Assembly (NCBI RefSeq): GCF_000003605.2 | Contig: NW_003114964.1 | Location: 6,011 to 27,213 of the forward strand | From: Saccoglossus kowalevskii | Taxonomy: Eukaryota > Hemichordata > Enteropneusta > Harrimaniidae | DNA length: 21,203 nucleotides | Direction: 5' to 3' | Shown: piece after piece, positions 1 to 10,500 of the stretch | Layout: each line of letters opens with the position of its first letter | Numbering within the stretch: the first letter of the stretch is position 1 | The notes under the pieces: model-generated | Told to the model about the DNA's origin: nothing | Databases searched by the model: none | What the model saw: the letters and a program-made list of their open reading frames with translations, nothing else | Made by a program: the position numbers and the translations under genes

Positions 1-200
1 TGTCAATCAGTCTGAAACTTACCTCAGTGACAAGTGATTGTTGTCAATCAGTCTAAAACTTACCTCAGTGACAAGTGATTGTTGTCAATCAGTCTAAAAC
101 TTACCTCAGTGACAAGTGATTGTTGTCAATCAGTCTAAAACTTACCTCAGTGACAAGTGGTTGTTGTCAATCAGTCTAAAACTTACCTCAATGACAAATG
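1..200. repeat. 41-bp minisatellite, about 4.9 copies
   Basis: Units begin at 1, 42, 83, 124 and 165, each 41 bp and nearly identical; differences are single bases, and the last copy is diverged and incomplete. The left edge is cut by the window, so the array may be longer. A short stray match to the unit start (TGTCAATCAGT) recurs at 329-339. Each copy holds ACTTACCTCAG, which on the minus strand reads CTGAG|GTAAGT, a near-consensus 5' splice-site word. The array lies inside the presumed intron upstream of the exon at 459. Confidence 0.95.
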
Positions 201-458
201 TGGGGATGTCTTATGCTTTATATTTTCTCAGCATTCGAACATATAAAACATAAATTGGTGAAATGTGACATGAATATTGTGATGTTTACACCACATCAGT
301 AGTGATATTTCATATGTCGCATTGCAATTGTCAATCAGTGTAATATTTTGATGTGTCATTAATGTAATTTATAAAGATGTTGTCATTGGTTTATTCTAAA
401 CTAAGTATATGAACAAAATGGTTGTAATAGATTATCATTGTGTGTTTATTTTCAACAG
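1..458 (+). other. presumed intron, 3' portion
   Basis: This is the AT-rich, stop-filled sequence before the candidate acceptor at 457-458. The last 20 bases are T-rich and end in TTTATTTTCAACAG, a good metazoan 3' splice site. The first 200 bases are the 41-bp minisatellite. The upstream exon is outside the window, so the intron call depends wholly on the exon at 459 being real. Confidence 0.5.
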
Positions 459-577
459 ACATTGCACGTGAGTTGCATCAGGCCATTGGTCATGGAATAA
501 GCAGTGTTAAAGAATATAAAAGTAAAGAGTTTATAGATGATGATGATGATTCCTCTGATTGCAAAGATGAAATTTGA
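459..577 (+). CDS. probable last coding exon of an unidentified protein (C-terminal 38-39 residues)
   Basis: A T-rich acceptor ending in TTCAACAG (451-458) opens an exon whose first two bases complete a split codon (phase 1 intron). From 461 the frame encodes 38 residues to a TGA at 575-577. The peptide begins IARELHQAIGHGISSVKEYK, a mixed, probably helical segment, and ends in an acidic tail with five consecutive Asp, then Ser-Ser-Asp and DEI at the C-terminus. Such acidic tails are common in soluble nuclear or cytoplasmic proteins, but that does not identify this one. The other two frames after the acceptor stop within about 14 codons. I do not recognise the family and give no function. An AT-rich genome can produce a 39-codon open stretch by chance, so the call rests on acceptor quality plus protein-like composition. 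The rest of the gene would lie to the left of the window. Confidence 0.5.
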
Positions 578-955
578 TGTTGTCAACTATTGATGATTGT
601 TCATGTTGATGATACCACAAATATGTGATAGGGTATCTATGAAGTATTAATTTATTCCTCTTTATTTATCCTGAGTGCCCTTCTTGCCCTTTGTGATGGG
701 CAGCTGTTTCAGTACTGGAAAATATCTGATGACTTTCTTGAGAGGTTATAAACAAAGTGTCAGACAATAGCGTGAATATTTAACATGACAAATTTGACAA
801 TGGCTTGGATACGTAAAATGGTACGTAAGTATCACATTGATGTACCAGTCAAAACAAGTACTAACTTTGTGTATTCTTGAATTTTCTCAGCTCCTTAAGG
901 TTTATACAAACTCGTGCACTACTAATAGAGAAAATACAGTACAATGTTGTTCATG
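578..955 (+). other. presumed 3' UTR of the gene ending at 577
   Basis: AT-rich DNA follows the stop codon. No canonical AATAAA is seen here on the + strand. The best candidate poly(A) signal is the variant AATACA at 933-938, followed by a GT-rich stretch from about 945, which would place the transcript end near 955. AATATA at about 1193 is an alternative. Both are weak. Confidence 0.25.
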
Positions 956-1254
956 TTCTCTGACCGATCACTACATGGGCTCCATGGTACATCTGCATTT
1001 AGAAGTGGAATTACATGTAATTCATTTCAAAGTAGCAGATTTACGTATTTTGGAAGAGTATGATATTCGTCTTGGTAAATTCACTCTCTTGCTCTCATTC
1101 TCTCGCTCTCGAATGTGCTCTCTCTCGCACTCACGCACATGCGTACGGCTGTGTGTGTATCTGTTCCTCAAGAAACACTCATCAAATTGGTGAATATAGA
1201 TGTTTTAAGAACTATTTAGTTTGGGGTAAAAATCCCATGCATATTATTAACAAC
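956..1254. other. intergenic DNA with CT-rich low-complexity tract
   Basis: No gene is seen. Positions 1081-1165 are a run of CTCT, CGCTCT and CACGCA words passing into GTGTGTGT, a pyrimidine-rich simple repeat on the + strand. The short open frames crossing it follow from its composition. Confidence 0.6.
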
Positions 1255-1284
1255 AAAGTCTGGGAGGGGCTTGTAGTTTCATCT

Positions 1285-1905
1285 TTGTCAGTCCGTCTGA
1301 GTGATTTCTCTGAGATGGCTGGACCAATTTATTTGAAACTTGGTACAAAGACATAGTGGCCAGCCATACATGTGCAGGTCAATTTATTTTTCAATTTGAT
1401 CAAATATGGCTGATTGGTGGCCATTTTTAAATGCCAAAATTCAGTCAAACTTGGTCCTTCGTCATTTCTCGGAGATGGCTTGACCGATTTTGTTGAGACT
1501 TGTTACAAAGACAAATAGACCACATATACAGATGCACGTTGTTTTGTTTCTTTGAAATGATATTTTGATTGTTAATCATGGCTTTTGTCTGTCCATTGAT
1601 ATTTCTCAGATATGCCTTCACTGATTTCAATGATACTAGGTACAAAGAGACAGTGAGGAGGTATACATATTCACATAGATTTATTTCCTAATTTGATCAA
1701 ATATGGCTGCCTGGTGACCATTTTGAATGTCAAAATCCTGTAAAATCCGTCCTCCGTGTGTCCATTCTCATTTCTCGGAGATGCCTGGACTGATTTTGCT
1801 GAGACTTGGTACAAAGACAGAGTTACCACTAGTACAGATGCACATTGATTTATTTTTTCAAGGAATCAATTAATGACCTCATTTGCATATTTAATTAAAT
1901 TTTAA
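1285..1905. repeat. degenerate dimeric repeat, about 300-bp higher-order unit, two copies
   Basis: A core reading roughly TTTCTCGGAGATGGCTGGAC, then TGATTTTGTTGAGACTTGGT and ACAAAGACA, occurs four times, with the GAGATGGCT-equivalent at about 1312, 1472, 1608 and 1778. Copies 1 and 3 match best, as do 2 and 4, giving a two-part unit of about 296-306 bp. Supporting pairs are AATTTGATCAAATATGGCTG at about 1395 and 1692, and CAGATGCAC at about 1529 and 1835. The right end has TTAATGACCTCATTTGCATA, resembling the monomer ends of the 2149-3076 element, so the two arrays are probably related. The copies are well diverged, hence old. Confidence 0.8.
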
Positions 1906-2148
1906 TTTTTGTTAATATCTTGTGAATTATTACGGTAGTCCAAATAAGACCATACTTGGTATTGACTTGATATGTTGATATAGGGTATGTGCCTTGTAAT
2001 GTTGATTTTCATCTTAATCTTCCTACCCGATTTATACATATACATTCAAACTTTATAATTCATAGCCAACTATAATCACATCTGACAAGTGGGGACTGTG
2101 TCATCTTCAGATGACTTGTTGCGCAATATTTTAATTTAGTAATTTTTG
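1906..2148. other. AT-rich spacer between repeat blocks
   Basis: No gene and no clear repeat unit are seen. The stretch lies between the dimeric array and the left inverted end of the next element. Confidence 0.5.
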
Positions 2149-3076
2149 ACTCCCGTGTGCGAAGCACAAAAAGGGAGCCTTTGCAGTTAGTGTGTCTGTG
2201 TGTGTGTGTGTATGTGTATGTGTGTGTCCGCCTGTTCCACTGATATCTCAAGAACCATACATCAGTTTTTGATGAAACTTGGTGCATAGATGCTCTGGGC
2301 CAATGCGCAGATTTGCTGAGGTTTTGGTAAAAATCCATGCATATTAATTACCTAATTTACATGATAATTAGCTGATTTTTAGCTGTTCCATGGCTGTTCC
2401 ACTGATATCTAAAGAACCACTCATTGGATTTTGATGACACTTGGCACACAGATGCTCCAAACTAATGCGCAGATTTGATTAGTTTTGGGTAAAAATCTGT
2501 GCAATATTAATTACCTAATTTGCATAATGATTAATCAATTTTCAGCTTTTCCACTGATATCTCAAGTACTACTGGTAATCATCACATTTCAATAAAACTT
2601 GGTACATAGATGTCATAAGACACTGCACAAACCTGATAGTTTTTAGGGTAATATCAGTATATATTAATTAGCTAATTTGCATAATTAATTAATTTTCAGC
2701 TTTTGGTATTTCAAGTAGTAATCATCACATTTCAATGACACTTGGTACATAGATGTCATAGGACACTGCACAGACCTGATAGTTTTTAGGGTAATACAAG
2801 TACATATTAATTACCTAATTAGCATAATTAATTAATTTTCAGCTTTTGATATATCAAGTAGTAATCATCATATTTCAATGAAATTTGGTACATAGATGTC
2901 ATAGGACATGTTAATTCTCTAATTAGGATAATAATTCATAATTTTTTTGTTCCGTTCTGTTCATATTAGTTACCTGATTTACATAATTAGTTTTTAGCTT
3001 TTCCATCAATATCTCATGTACAAGTAATTTTGAATTAATTTTTAATGTTTCTTCAATACTCTCAGCACACGGGAGT
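2149..3076. mobile_element. non-autonomous element with 12-bp terminal inverted repeats and internal tandem monomers
   Basis: The left end ACTCCCGTGTGC (2149-2160) is the exact reverse complement of the right end GCACACGGGAGT (3065-3076). The left end also begins a small foldback: CTCCC ... GTGC-GAA-GCAC ... GGGAG (2150-2177). A GT-rich simple repeat follows (2191-2227), then about six diverged tandem monomers of roughly 143-162 bp, whose TGATATCTCAAG-type starts fall near 2241, 2403, 2555, 2704, 2847 and 3006. A full monomer runs from that word through an AAACTTGGTACATAGATG-like segment to TTAATTACCTAATTTGCATA. No transposase-like frame is present and no target-site duplication is evident beside the inverted ends. 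This resembles a MITE-like or foldback element; a coincidence of inverted ends around a satellite fragment is the alternative. Confidence 0.65.
2191..2227. repeat. GT-rich microsatellite
   Basis: An interrupted (TG)n with a few CT and AT interruptions, inside the left part of the inverted-end element. Confidence 0.9.
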
Positions 3077-3109
3077 TCTTTCTAAGCTTTCTTTGATTTT
3101 TTTTACTAT

Positions 3110-4020
3110 TACCTCAAGATTTTAATTGTCATCTTTCTCAGATTTATTCTTTTCATGATGTTATCTTTAAATTTCTAATTTTGATGAATATTTTTGTCAT
3201 TTTGCTACTATTCACCCTCTTCTTGAAAACAGCTATCACAACTGCTTCGATATTTTATATGTAGACTCCTCTAATGGGCTTTATTCATTTGCTCATTTTG
3301 GGATGACACTTACAATTTTCTAATTTTAGTGAATATTTTTGTAATTTTTCAGTAAAAAAACAGCTTTTTTAGACTTCTTCTTGAACATGGCTGGTCCAGA
3401 AAAAAAGATATTTTCACTGGATTTTATTTTCACTGATTCATCCTTTCCGCAATAGTAGTGAGAATAAAGTACTTCATAGTATATTGTTCCTATATGCTTA
3501 CACCATTTTATGAATGGGTACACTGTCAATTGTGAAGTTCAAATCATGTATTTATCATATGCACTGTTGCTGATAGAGTTATGCAGCCATTACTATTCTG
3601 AAAGTGTCAGACAAGTGTCTTACCCATCAGGTATGGTTGTGTGACCTCATTAATTATGCCAGCATATAACAGAAATCAACTGTGTAACAAAAAGTGAAAA
3701 TTTTTGACATATATTGTATATATTTTATACACTACCACATATATCTCAGTCACCATACATCAGATTTAAATGAAACTTCAAACATAAGTGCTGCTTTACA
3801 ATACTGGATTGCTTTGATACTTAGTATATATGTACCTTGGATAGACCTCTCTTAGAATGTTTATTTCATGTTGATATCTTTAATTCTCTGATTTTGATGA
3901 ATATTTTTCTTATTTTTTTTGCTTCTACAAGTCTGATTACTTTATACATGTACGTACCTCAGGTGGACCTCTCTCAGATTTGTTCAATTAGCCTTCCTCA
4001 GATTTCAATGAGTTTTTATC
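3110..4020. repeat. scattered degenerate copies of a third AT-rich family
   Basis: The word TTCTAATTTTGATGAATATT followed by TTTGT or TTCTT recurs in variants at about 3173-3204, 3316-3349 and 3882-3915. The words GACCTCTCTTAGA and GACCTCTCTCAGA recur at about 3844 and 3965, with related forms near 3136 and 3264. A copy of the older monomer (TATCTCAGTCACCATACATC then AAATGAAACTT) sits at about 3741-3790. Divergence is high and exact edges cannot be set. No coding capacity is seen. Confidence 0.55.
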
Positions 4021-4725
4021 ATTTCAAAATAATTAATCAAGACTTGTTCATCATTAAAAAAAAAATATTATTAAAATTCTCAATGTTGACAGTGGATTGA
4101 CAACTCAAATATTAGATTTTTATTTTATTTCCACACAAAAATGAACAGAATTATATGATATTGGATTAGTATATTTTACACAGGGTTTAATTTAAATACT
4201 AACTGCAATAAATATGACCAGTGTGGCTTTAGTAGAAGTGCTATTGAAACTCTATTTCTGCAGTGTGCCACCAGTGGTTGAATTGAGAAATATTCATGCA
4301 ACGTACTGGCAAAATATGACATAATCCGCCATGTTGTTTTTCTAAACATTCGCTTTGCTGCTGTGTTTCATGTGACTTTTTAAATGATCGTTCTTTAATT
4401 GCTTTGACAGTTTTTTTATGTATTCAATGTACTTTTACAGCAGACTCCTTAGGAATTTAATATGGTGCAAAACATTATGGCAATAAAATATTTTGGTGAA
4501 AACAAAGTACAATATTACAAGTCATTGAGAATTGTGGGTAATTTATATTGCTGTGACTTGCTGTATCTGGCAAGATTAATTGAATTTTAAGTGTTATATG
4601 ATAAAGACAAGATCTAGTTATTAATTAGTATGTTTATTGCTATTATAAAAAGTAACCCTTGTTCATGCAGAACCTTGTTTTCTAATATATGACTTGTTCT
4701 GTGTGCAAGTGTTTACAATGTATGA
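4021..4725. other. AT-rich non-coding stretch
   Basis: No gene is supported. It holds an A10 run (4056-4065) and AATAAA words near 4207 and 4480, none tied to a transcript. One YY1-like word is listed separately at 4326. Confidence 0.5.
4326..4336 (+). promoter_or_regulatory. YY1-like site
   Basis: CCGCCATGTTG matches the animal YY1/Pho consensus CCGCCATNTTG exactly. One short word in a large window has little weight alone. Confidence 0.25.
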
Positions 4726-5900
4726 AGCCTGGAGTAAGTTATGCGCGCTCCATTGCCCCTGAAAAACTTTGGGTTTGGATGTTAAAATAAAGGACCCGTC
4801 CAATAGTACTGTTCTCGAGGTTATCGACTATGGAGATTGCCTTTAACTCAACAGCTTTTATCAAATCAGTTTCAAAATAATTGAATTTACATGACTAGCG
4901 CCCTCTAACGGTGTAGATGTTGTTAAATATCGCCCTTGTGTGACAGACTGAAGGTATCGACTTGAACCTTTGCCCCTATTTTCTTGTGCTGTTATTCCTT
5001 CTTAGTGTCTATTACATAGTATAAGTAATTCTAGATAATTTATTTATTGAAACATCAATGTACTTTTGCAAAAAAGTGGTAAAATGCACTATTCGCAAGA
5101 CGTGGAAACGTAGGAACATTTGGCATCACGTCATTATAAAATACCATCCCCTCCAAAAAAAAGTAAAGGATAAACCAATTTTGATTTTAAAATATTAAAG
5201 TAGAGCTGCTCATATGTAATCACTGTTTTCTTGGAAACGAATGTTGCGTTCCCGTCTTTCATTTGCATAACTTGAACTTGTTACAATCAGTATATAATCC
5301 AAAATGTCCATAATTGGGATTTAGTGATTGTGTGTGACTTCACTGTCGATATTAGGGTGCGATTCAGTTGACAGAGTTCGCACCTTTGATGAAACAGTAT
5401 GATCCAATTATATGGGGTAAATCGCGATCGTTTTACATGTTCATATAGTCTGATTTATCACGCCATTTGTACACAATTACAATTAAATAAGGGAATAAAC
5501 TGGGGAGAATGGTTACGCAGTGTACTGTTCATTAGGTAATGGTTTGATAGAGATGTATACGTCGCCCTGTATGGTTCAGTCGCTTGACTATTGAAACATA
5601 CCTTCGTTCGGTTCCTGTATGTCTGGGGGCTCTCCAATAGTTCACCAGATCATGGGAAAAATAAACTTCCCTACTGACTTTCTCGTACGTTTACTTTCAC
5701 AGAGTTTGAACTGTTCACTCTCAGTGTCTAATAATATCATCGTTCCTTCGGATCACAATACTCAGGTCAATGATACATCTCCTGGTTAACTCTCCCAGTC
5801 CGTTTGAAGCGTAATAACAGTGCTAATGGTTCCAATTTATTCTAGAATGTACCATTTATATGAATCTTAGAAAATTGTATTTACCTGAGTGGTCGTATGA
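4726..5900. other. non-coding stretch with mixed composition
   Basis: From about 4726 the sequence is less AT-rich and has more CpG than the repeat-dense DNA to its left. No protein gene is supported. It holds a CTCF-like word at 4898-4911 and a TGATTTATCA word at 5451-5460 that resembles a Hox/Pbx site, but single words of this length occur by chance. Confidence 0.45.
4898..4911 (-). promoter_or_regulatory. CTCF-like motif
   Basis: On the minus strand this reads CCGTTAGAGGGCGC, matching 12 of 14 positions of the bilaterian CTCF core CCASYAGRKGGCRS. It is the best of four such words in the window. Confidence 0.3.
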
Positions 5901-6890
5901 GCGACTAAATCGTCACAAATGTCATTCACTCTATACCTAGTATATCGAACATCGTATAACATTGTGAATTATTGTACATAACGATTTCACGGAGAATGCA
6001 TGTGATAGTTCTACAGTACTCTGAACATGTTACATTTGGCATGCAAGAAGACGAATGGTCTTTACTAGCAGTAAACAAAATACATATTATTATTATATTC
6101 ATATATACATATGTCAACCTTGAAATAAAGTTTAATGCAAAGAAATACATTGCATTAGATGTACGGTCGACACTTTCCAACATATTTGATATATTTTGCG
6201 ACAATATCTACGATTTGCTATCGGTTTACTAATCCCTCTCACACAAGCAACTATGTGAAGAATGTGGGTGCAGTTATTATGTATAGCTTTAGCAAGTTTA
6301 TCTATAAAATAGTTATCAGTATGATGGCAGGAGAGTTTATGAAGTGTTCCGATTAGCTCCAAGTTGTGTATTGTTCATAAAGGAACCAATGTTTAGAGCT
6401 CGACAGGCAAATTCTTGAACTACAATTAATTGATATTTTTTCAATATCTCCTACCGACTTTCCCAATAACAGCATACGATTGGTGATCATTTTACCTTGG
6501 TACCATGTAGACCTTAAACTTGACAACGTTCAATAATTCAAATATTGGTCGGATGTTTATGAACGTGTGATCCCATTGAAGTGGTGATTCACAAGGAAAA
6601 CAAAGTGAGATGACAAACATTCCATGATAATTATTGATATAGATAGTAGCGGTGATGGTACACGAGATCACATACGCCGAATCTTGAGAAAAGACTTATT
6701 AAATACAGAAATAGACTAGCTGCCTAAATGTACAACCCTTCTTTATCAAGAGATCCATTGAAATCTCAACTCACTGAAGCTGAGAGAAAAACATACATCC
6801 TTCAAACGTTAATTAAGCAAATTTGTTCCCGTTGAAGGAGTTTTGAGTTTTTACAGGTTTTATTAATTTATCTCTGTGATTCGCTTGCTG
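5901..6890. other. AT-rich non-coding stretch
   Basis: Short open frames overlap on both strands between about 5930 and 6360, but none has a recognisable domain, a splice context or a long enough run. No repeat unit stands out. Nothing else is supported. Confidence 0.45.
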
Positions 6891-6959
6891 CTGGAATGTG
6901 CTAATCCGCAGTCGTAATAAGATCGGTCTTAAGGATCTGCGACGTCCATTTTTTTTCAG

Positions 6960-7095
6960 ATGCCTCAATATTGATTGCTTTTCAGGTCAGACGCAGACCC
7001 GCAATTATGTGCAGTTCACCTTTGACCTTAATAGCCGGGTCAATTTTCAGGCTGATTGCAATATCCCGGATGAGTGCAGGCAAGCGCAAACGTAA
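6960..7095 (+). other. weak candidate exon
   Basis: TCCATTTTTTTTCAG (ending 6959) is an acceptor-like run. After one base, a frame reads 44 codons from 6961 to a TAA at 7093-7095, with protein-like composition including NYVQFTFDLNSRVNFQADCN and three further Cys codons. The frame is also open upstream of the acceptor, and a second frame is open over the same stretch, both of which lower the case. No family is recognised. Confidence 0.15.
7016..7028 (-). promoter_or_regulatory. DR1 nuclear-receptor-like site
   Basis: The minus strand reads AGGTCA-A-AGGTGA, one mismatch from the ideal DR1 AGGTCAAAGGTCA bound by HNF4, COUP-TF and RXR-type receptors across animals. Confidence 0.35.
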
Positions 7096-7284
7096 TCCCA
7101 CCTCGGCGATCGTCACATTTACGCCTGTTTTTTCATCCGTGGCACATTCATTTTGACTGATTTCACGGATTGAAGATTTGCAGCCTTCTAATTTTGTAGA
7201 AGAAAAAAGCTTTCATCTTGTACGGGAAGAGGGGCTGGTTTTTAATATCTATCTGGCACGGAATAATCCCTGAGACTGATATCG

Positions 7285-7298
7285 ACTCTAGATGGCGT
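7285..7298 (+). promoter_or_regulatory. CTCF-like motif
   Basis: ACTCTAGATGGCGT matches 11 of 14 positions of CCASYAGRKGGCRS, with the TAGATGGCG core intact. It lies about 200 bp from a second such word in the same orientation. Confidence 0.2.
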
Positions 7299-7320
7299 GC
7301 TTCAAACATGCGCTGATCAT

Positions 7321-8400
7321 CGTGTCGGTGTTCTAGCGTAGCCGACCAGACACGTTGTCGGTACTTTACTGACCGCTCCTAACTATTGTTGTCGTAGACA
7401 GTGAATGTTCATGATCATCGATAAATTATTTTATATATAATATGTGTAATAAATTCCACCTATATTTCACTTGGATATAAATACATAGAGGGCGCCGCGT
7501 AATTAAAATTGAGTTGTGGTACAACGTGTTGTGTACTAGTTTCGTACATAAAAGATGTTGAAGTTCTCTAATTTTGAACAAAATTGACCAAAAGGATCAA
7601 AACATCGATTAATTTAAAATTCAATATTATACATGATAGAAATAGATTTATTGTCACCATTGACTAAAACGAATCAAACAGTTCTTGGGGACTTACTTTC
7701 AATAGATAGCAGCGAAGCGACTGGTTCGGGATAGAAACGGAAACTGTTATCTTGAAGGGTGGTTTATACCACTAAAGTTCATGCCTTCAAAGTTCAAATT
7801 CAACGTTACTGTCCTTTTCCAGATTATTAATTTTAATAGTTCCTGGCGGTGAACGCGTGATTACCTTGAAAAGCAGTTTACAGTTTGTAATTAAGGGACA
7901 TATTCAAACGGACAATTCCTTTCTCAACTTACTGTTACATTCCTTCTTTCCCCGCGCTACTCTCTCGAGTGCCGTTCACAAAGACGTGTAAGAGTCGTTC
8001 AAAAGTCCTACTTGTTGATGAATGGGGTATTTTTGTTACACAAAAACAAATGCCTTTTCCAGAAGTGTGGTTTAATGGGGGGAGGCGATAGCGACGATTT
8101 TAATTAATGATCGGTTTCTTTCTTTTTTCAGTGTTGAATTGATTGAATTTAAAAGTATTTAGTTCTTGGGTTTTACGGCATTCCAGCACACGAAGACTAT
8201 AGAATATATATATATATTTCTTGTTACTGCAATTGCAGATACGGCGCAGATATGAGTGAATTACTTACAAATTCCGTGCTTTGCTTTTTCCCCATGCCGT
8301 AACACTTTTGGTTAACAACCACCACTCCCCCCCCCCGAAAATTTCCTACAATCTTCTACTAGCAGGCAATCTCTTTGTTTTCGCGTATGTTGTGAACTTT
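7321..8400. other. non-coding stretch with homopolymers
   Basis: No gene is supported. It includes a G6 run (8077-8082), a short (AT)n at 8203-8217 and a C10 run at 8327-8336, along with the CTCF-like word at 7482-7495. Confidence 0.5.
7482..7495 (+). promoter_or_regulatory. CTCF-like motif
   Basis: TACATAGAGGGCGC keeps the whole right half of the CTCF core (YAGRKGGCRS) but not the left four positions. Confidence 0.2.
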
Positions 8401-8690
8401 TCAAAAGTCATATGGAAGTGACTTTGCCTCCGGAGGCTTACTATAATTTTGAATTTGGCGTCCGCTATCTCCAAACATCGCCACGAGACGCGCGTTTAGT
8501 TGCGCGAATCGGGTGCCTGTGTGAAGCTGATATACCCGTTCATTTCTGTCTACCAAGGAACACATCTGCCAAAACGCATATTTTACAGAACAAAACTGGA
8601 ATATAAGAAAGGAGCTGACCCCAAGAACGTTGTCAAAGACTTGGTACAAGTTTCCAGTTGGCTACGTTCGGCTTGGTTAACTCAATAAGG
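8401..8690. other. CpG-richer block with overlapping short open frames
   Basis: Three frames (two on +, one on -) stay open for 62-82 codons, which indicates few stop words rather than a gene. A hairpin with CGCGC/GCGCG arms (8489-8493 and 8502-8506, 8-base loop) lies within. No domain is recognised. Confidence 0.35.
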
Positions 8691-10500
8691 TGTAAAATCA
8701 GTGGCTTTTTTAATCCCACCCCCAATATCTTGTTGCTTTTATCCTTTTGGTTGCTCTTCACCTTTCTGTTACAGTGAAGTCTATAAGCGATTTTACACTC
8801 CGTAAACTTCCATTCCTAGCAAGTAATCACTTTCGTGGCAGCATCAAAGCCTGACTGGTGTTTTTATTAAATAGATTTGCAGTCGTGGCTCTGCTTTACA
8901 CTGTCAATGAAGAGGGCACCCATTCACCGTCGGCGTACGTGGCTAAGTAGCCCCTTCACCGGAGCAACATCTTAATTACCGTCGAATTAGTTTCATTGTG
9001 TCTCCTCCTCGGTGGGCATTATCTCACAACAAGGGACTTTGGGCCACTTTGTGAGAAGATTTTCAACACAAACAAACAGCTGTTCGAGCTGCTCCTTTTT
9101 TCATCTTCTATACGCTATTTATTCCCCCGATTTTATATATCTTTGTGGGAACACAGAATGGAACAGATTTTTTGATTGCAACATACAAGGGGTTTTAATC
9201 GACTTAAAAATTCGGGTTTTTCATTTTTAAAAGAAGAAGCTGATTACATTGTACAATCTTTAGCCCCTACTGTGGATCTTCTCTGGTGGGAGAAAAATAG
9301 TCTTACGATGTCCGTTTTTGCTTTAATATCATGTTCTTTCATTCGGAGACGAGGGAATAATGAGTCCGTGACAGACATGAGATAACAGGTCAATGGGTTC
9401 ACTGATCGAATCGATCATCACAACGACGGCCCCGTTTCTTATTAAGTACAAGTATATATAGGATAATTGATATGAAAACTTTTATTCTCATTTTTTTCAG
9501 TGTCTCTTGGAGGTAATTTAACCCCGTTTTGACTATAATGGCACTTTCTATCCTGTTGTTCCGTCGATCACCACAGTAGACCCCGGTGGGAGTGGTATGT
9601 AGGAGGGGGACTGCAACGGCAATATATACTAACCCAACTCTTGTATAGTCTATGGTGCGATATATAGTTCTAATTATAATCAGGAATATTTTAACAATTA
9701 TTTATATTCGTTATTATTTCTTAGAGTCCTCGCTTAAAATGATGTTCCAAGTCAGTTTGAATCTTGTAAACCTGAATAAAAAATAAACAAAACTAAGGCT
9801 GTCCTCAATTTAAGTTTCAATCTGTGACGATGTCGAATTGTTGTGTCCACTCGAACGGGTCCGGTAATCAGTCGTGATTGTTTTAATATAACCCAATGCA
9901 CCTTAATAGATTCAACAAAATTCACAAAGTAATCAATTGCATCTGGAGAAAAGACCATCGTGTAAATGAACAGTTCTGTTTTTGCTAACTCTGCTCGGTA
10001 ATTACGGGCGGGGGAGGGAGGTGTAGTAATTGAATAGCGGTGTTCTATGGGACCCTGCCATTCACCTTGAGATTCTAATTACAAGTCAATCCCTCAGTAA
10101 TTGTGTTAATTTTCGACAGATCTGCGTGTACTATAAGGCGATTAGATATGGTAAAATAAGACACGTGCCAGTCCACAGCATGTTACAGCTTGTATTGATA
10201 ATCGATAATCACTTCTTTGTCTTCATTTCGTTCCCGTAAACTTTGGAATACAATATGTTAGAAGTTAGAAACACCCACAGAGTCTAAATTAAGTTCGCAT
10301 ATAGTAAACCAACAACAATTACAACCAACAATTAAATAATCATTTACATCTTAATTTTTCTACTTTCATATCGCACGATAAGTGTAAATATCTAAACATA
10401 TTTACTTGTACAAATATAGTATTAATATCATATTGTTATGTGGTATCGTCATATCAAGCTTTATAAATCTCTTTTAGATTAATTGGTATTTTTAGTTTAC
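8691..10500. other. non-coding stretch
   Basis: No supported gene. The sub-block 8925-9010 is richer in CpG and holds TAATTA-type homeodomain words between GC-richer segments. A G-rich run GGGCGGGGGAGGGAGG lies at 10006-10021, and a second G-rich patch at about 9583-9611. The rest is AT-rich with nothing distinctive. Confidence 0.45.

Larger units (their letters stand above)
6895..7320. promoter_or_regulatory. GC- and CpG-richer block, candidate regulatory element or exon
   Basis: This block stands out from its AT-rich flanks by balanced composition, few homopolymers and several CpG. Two + strand frames are open across part of it. It holds a DR1-type site (7016-7028), a CTCF-like word (7285-7298) and two T-rich acceptor-like runs ending in CAG at 6959 and 6985. 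An enhancer and an exon are both possible; I cannot separate them from one sequence. Confidence 0.3.

Noticed and set aside
1-200. CRISPR-like array
   Set aside because: The 41-bp units are contiguous with no unique spacers, so this is a plain minisatellite.
837-1356. Overlapping + strand open frames of 118 and 98 codons
   Set aside because: They cross a CT/GT low-complexity tract and the start of a degenerate repeat in two frames; no protein family features.
5565-5635. tRNA-like words (TGGTTCAGTCG and GTTCGGTTCC)
   Set aside because: Spacing is too short and no cloverleaf can be drawn.
8401-8688. Short gene in one of three overlapping frames
   Set aside because: Several frames are open at once because stop words are rare in this GC-richer block; no domain in any.
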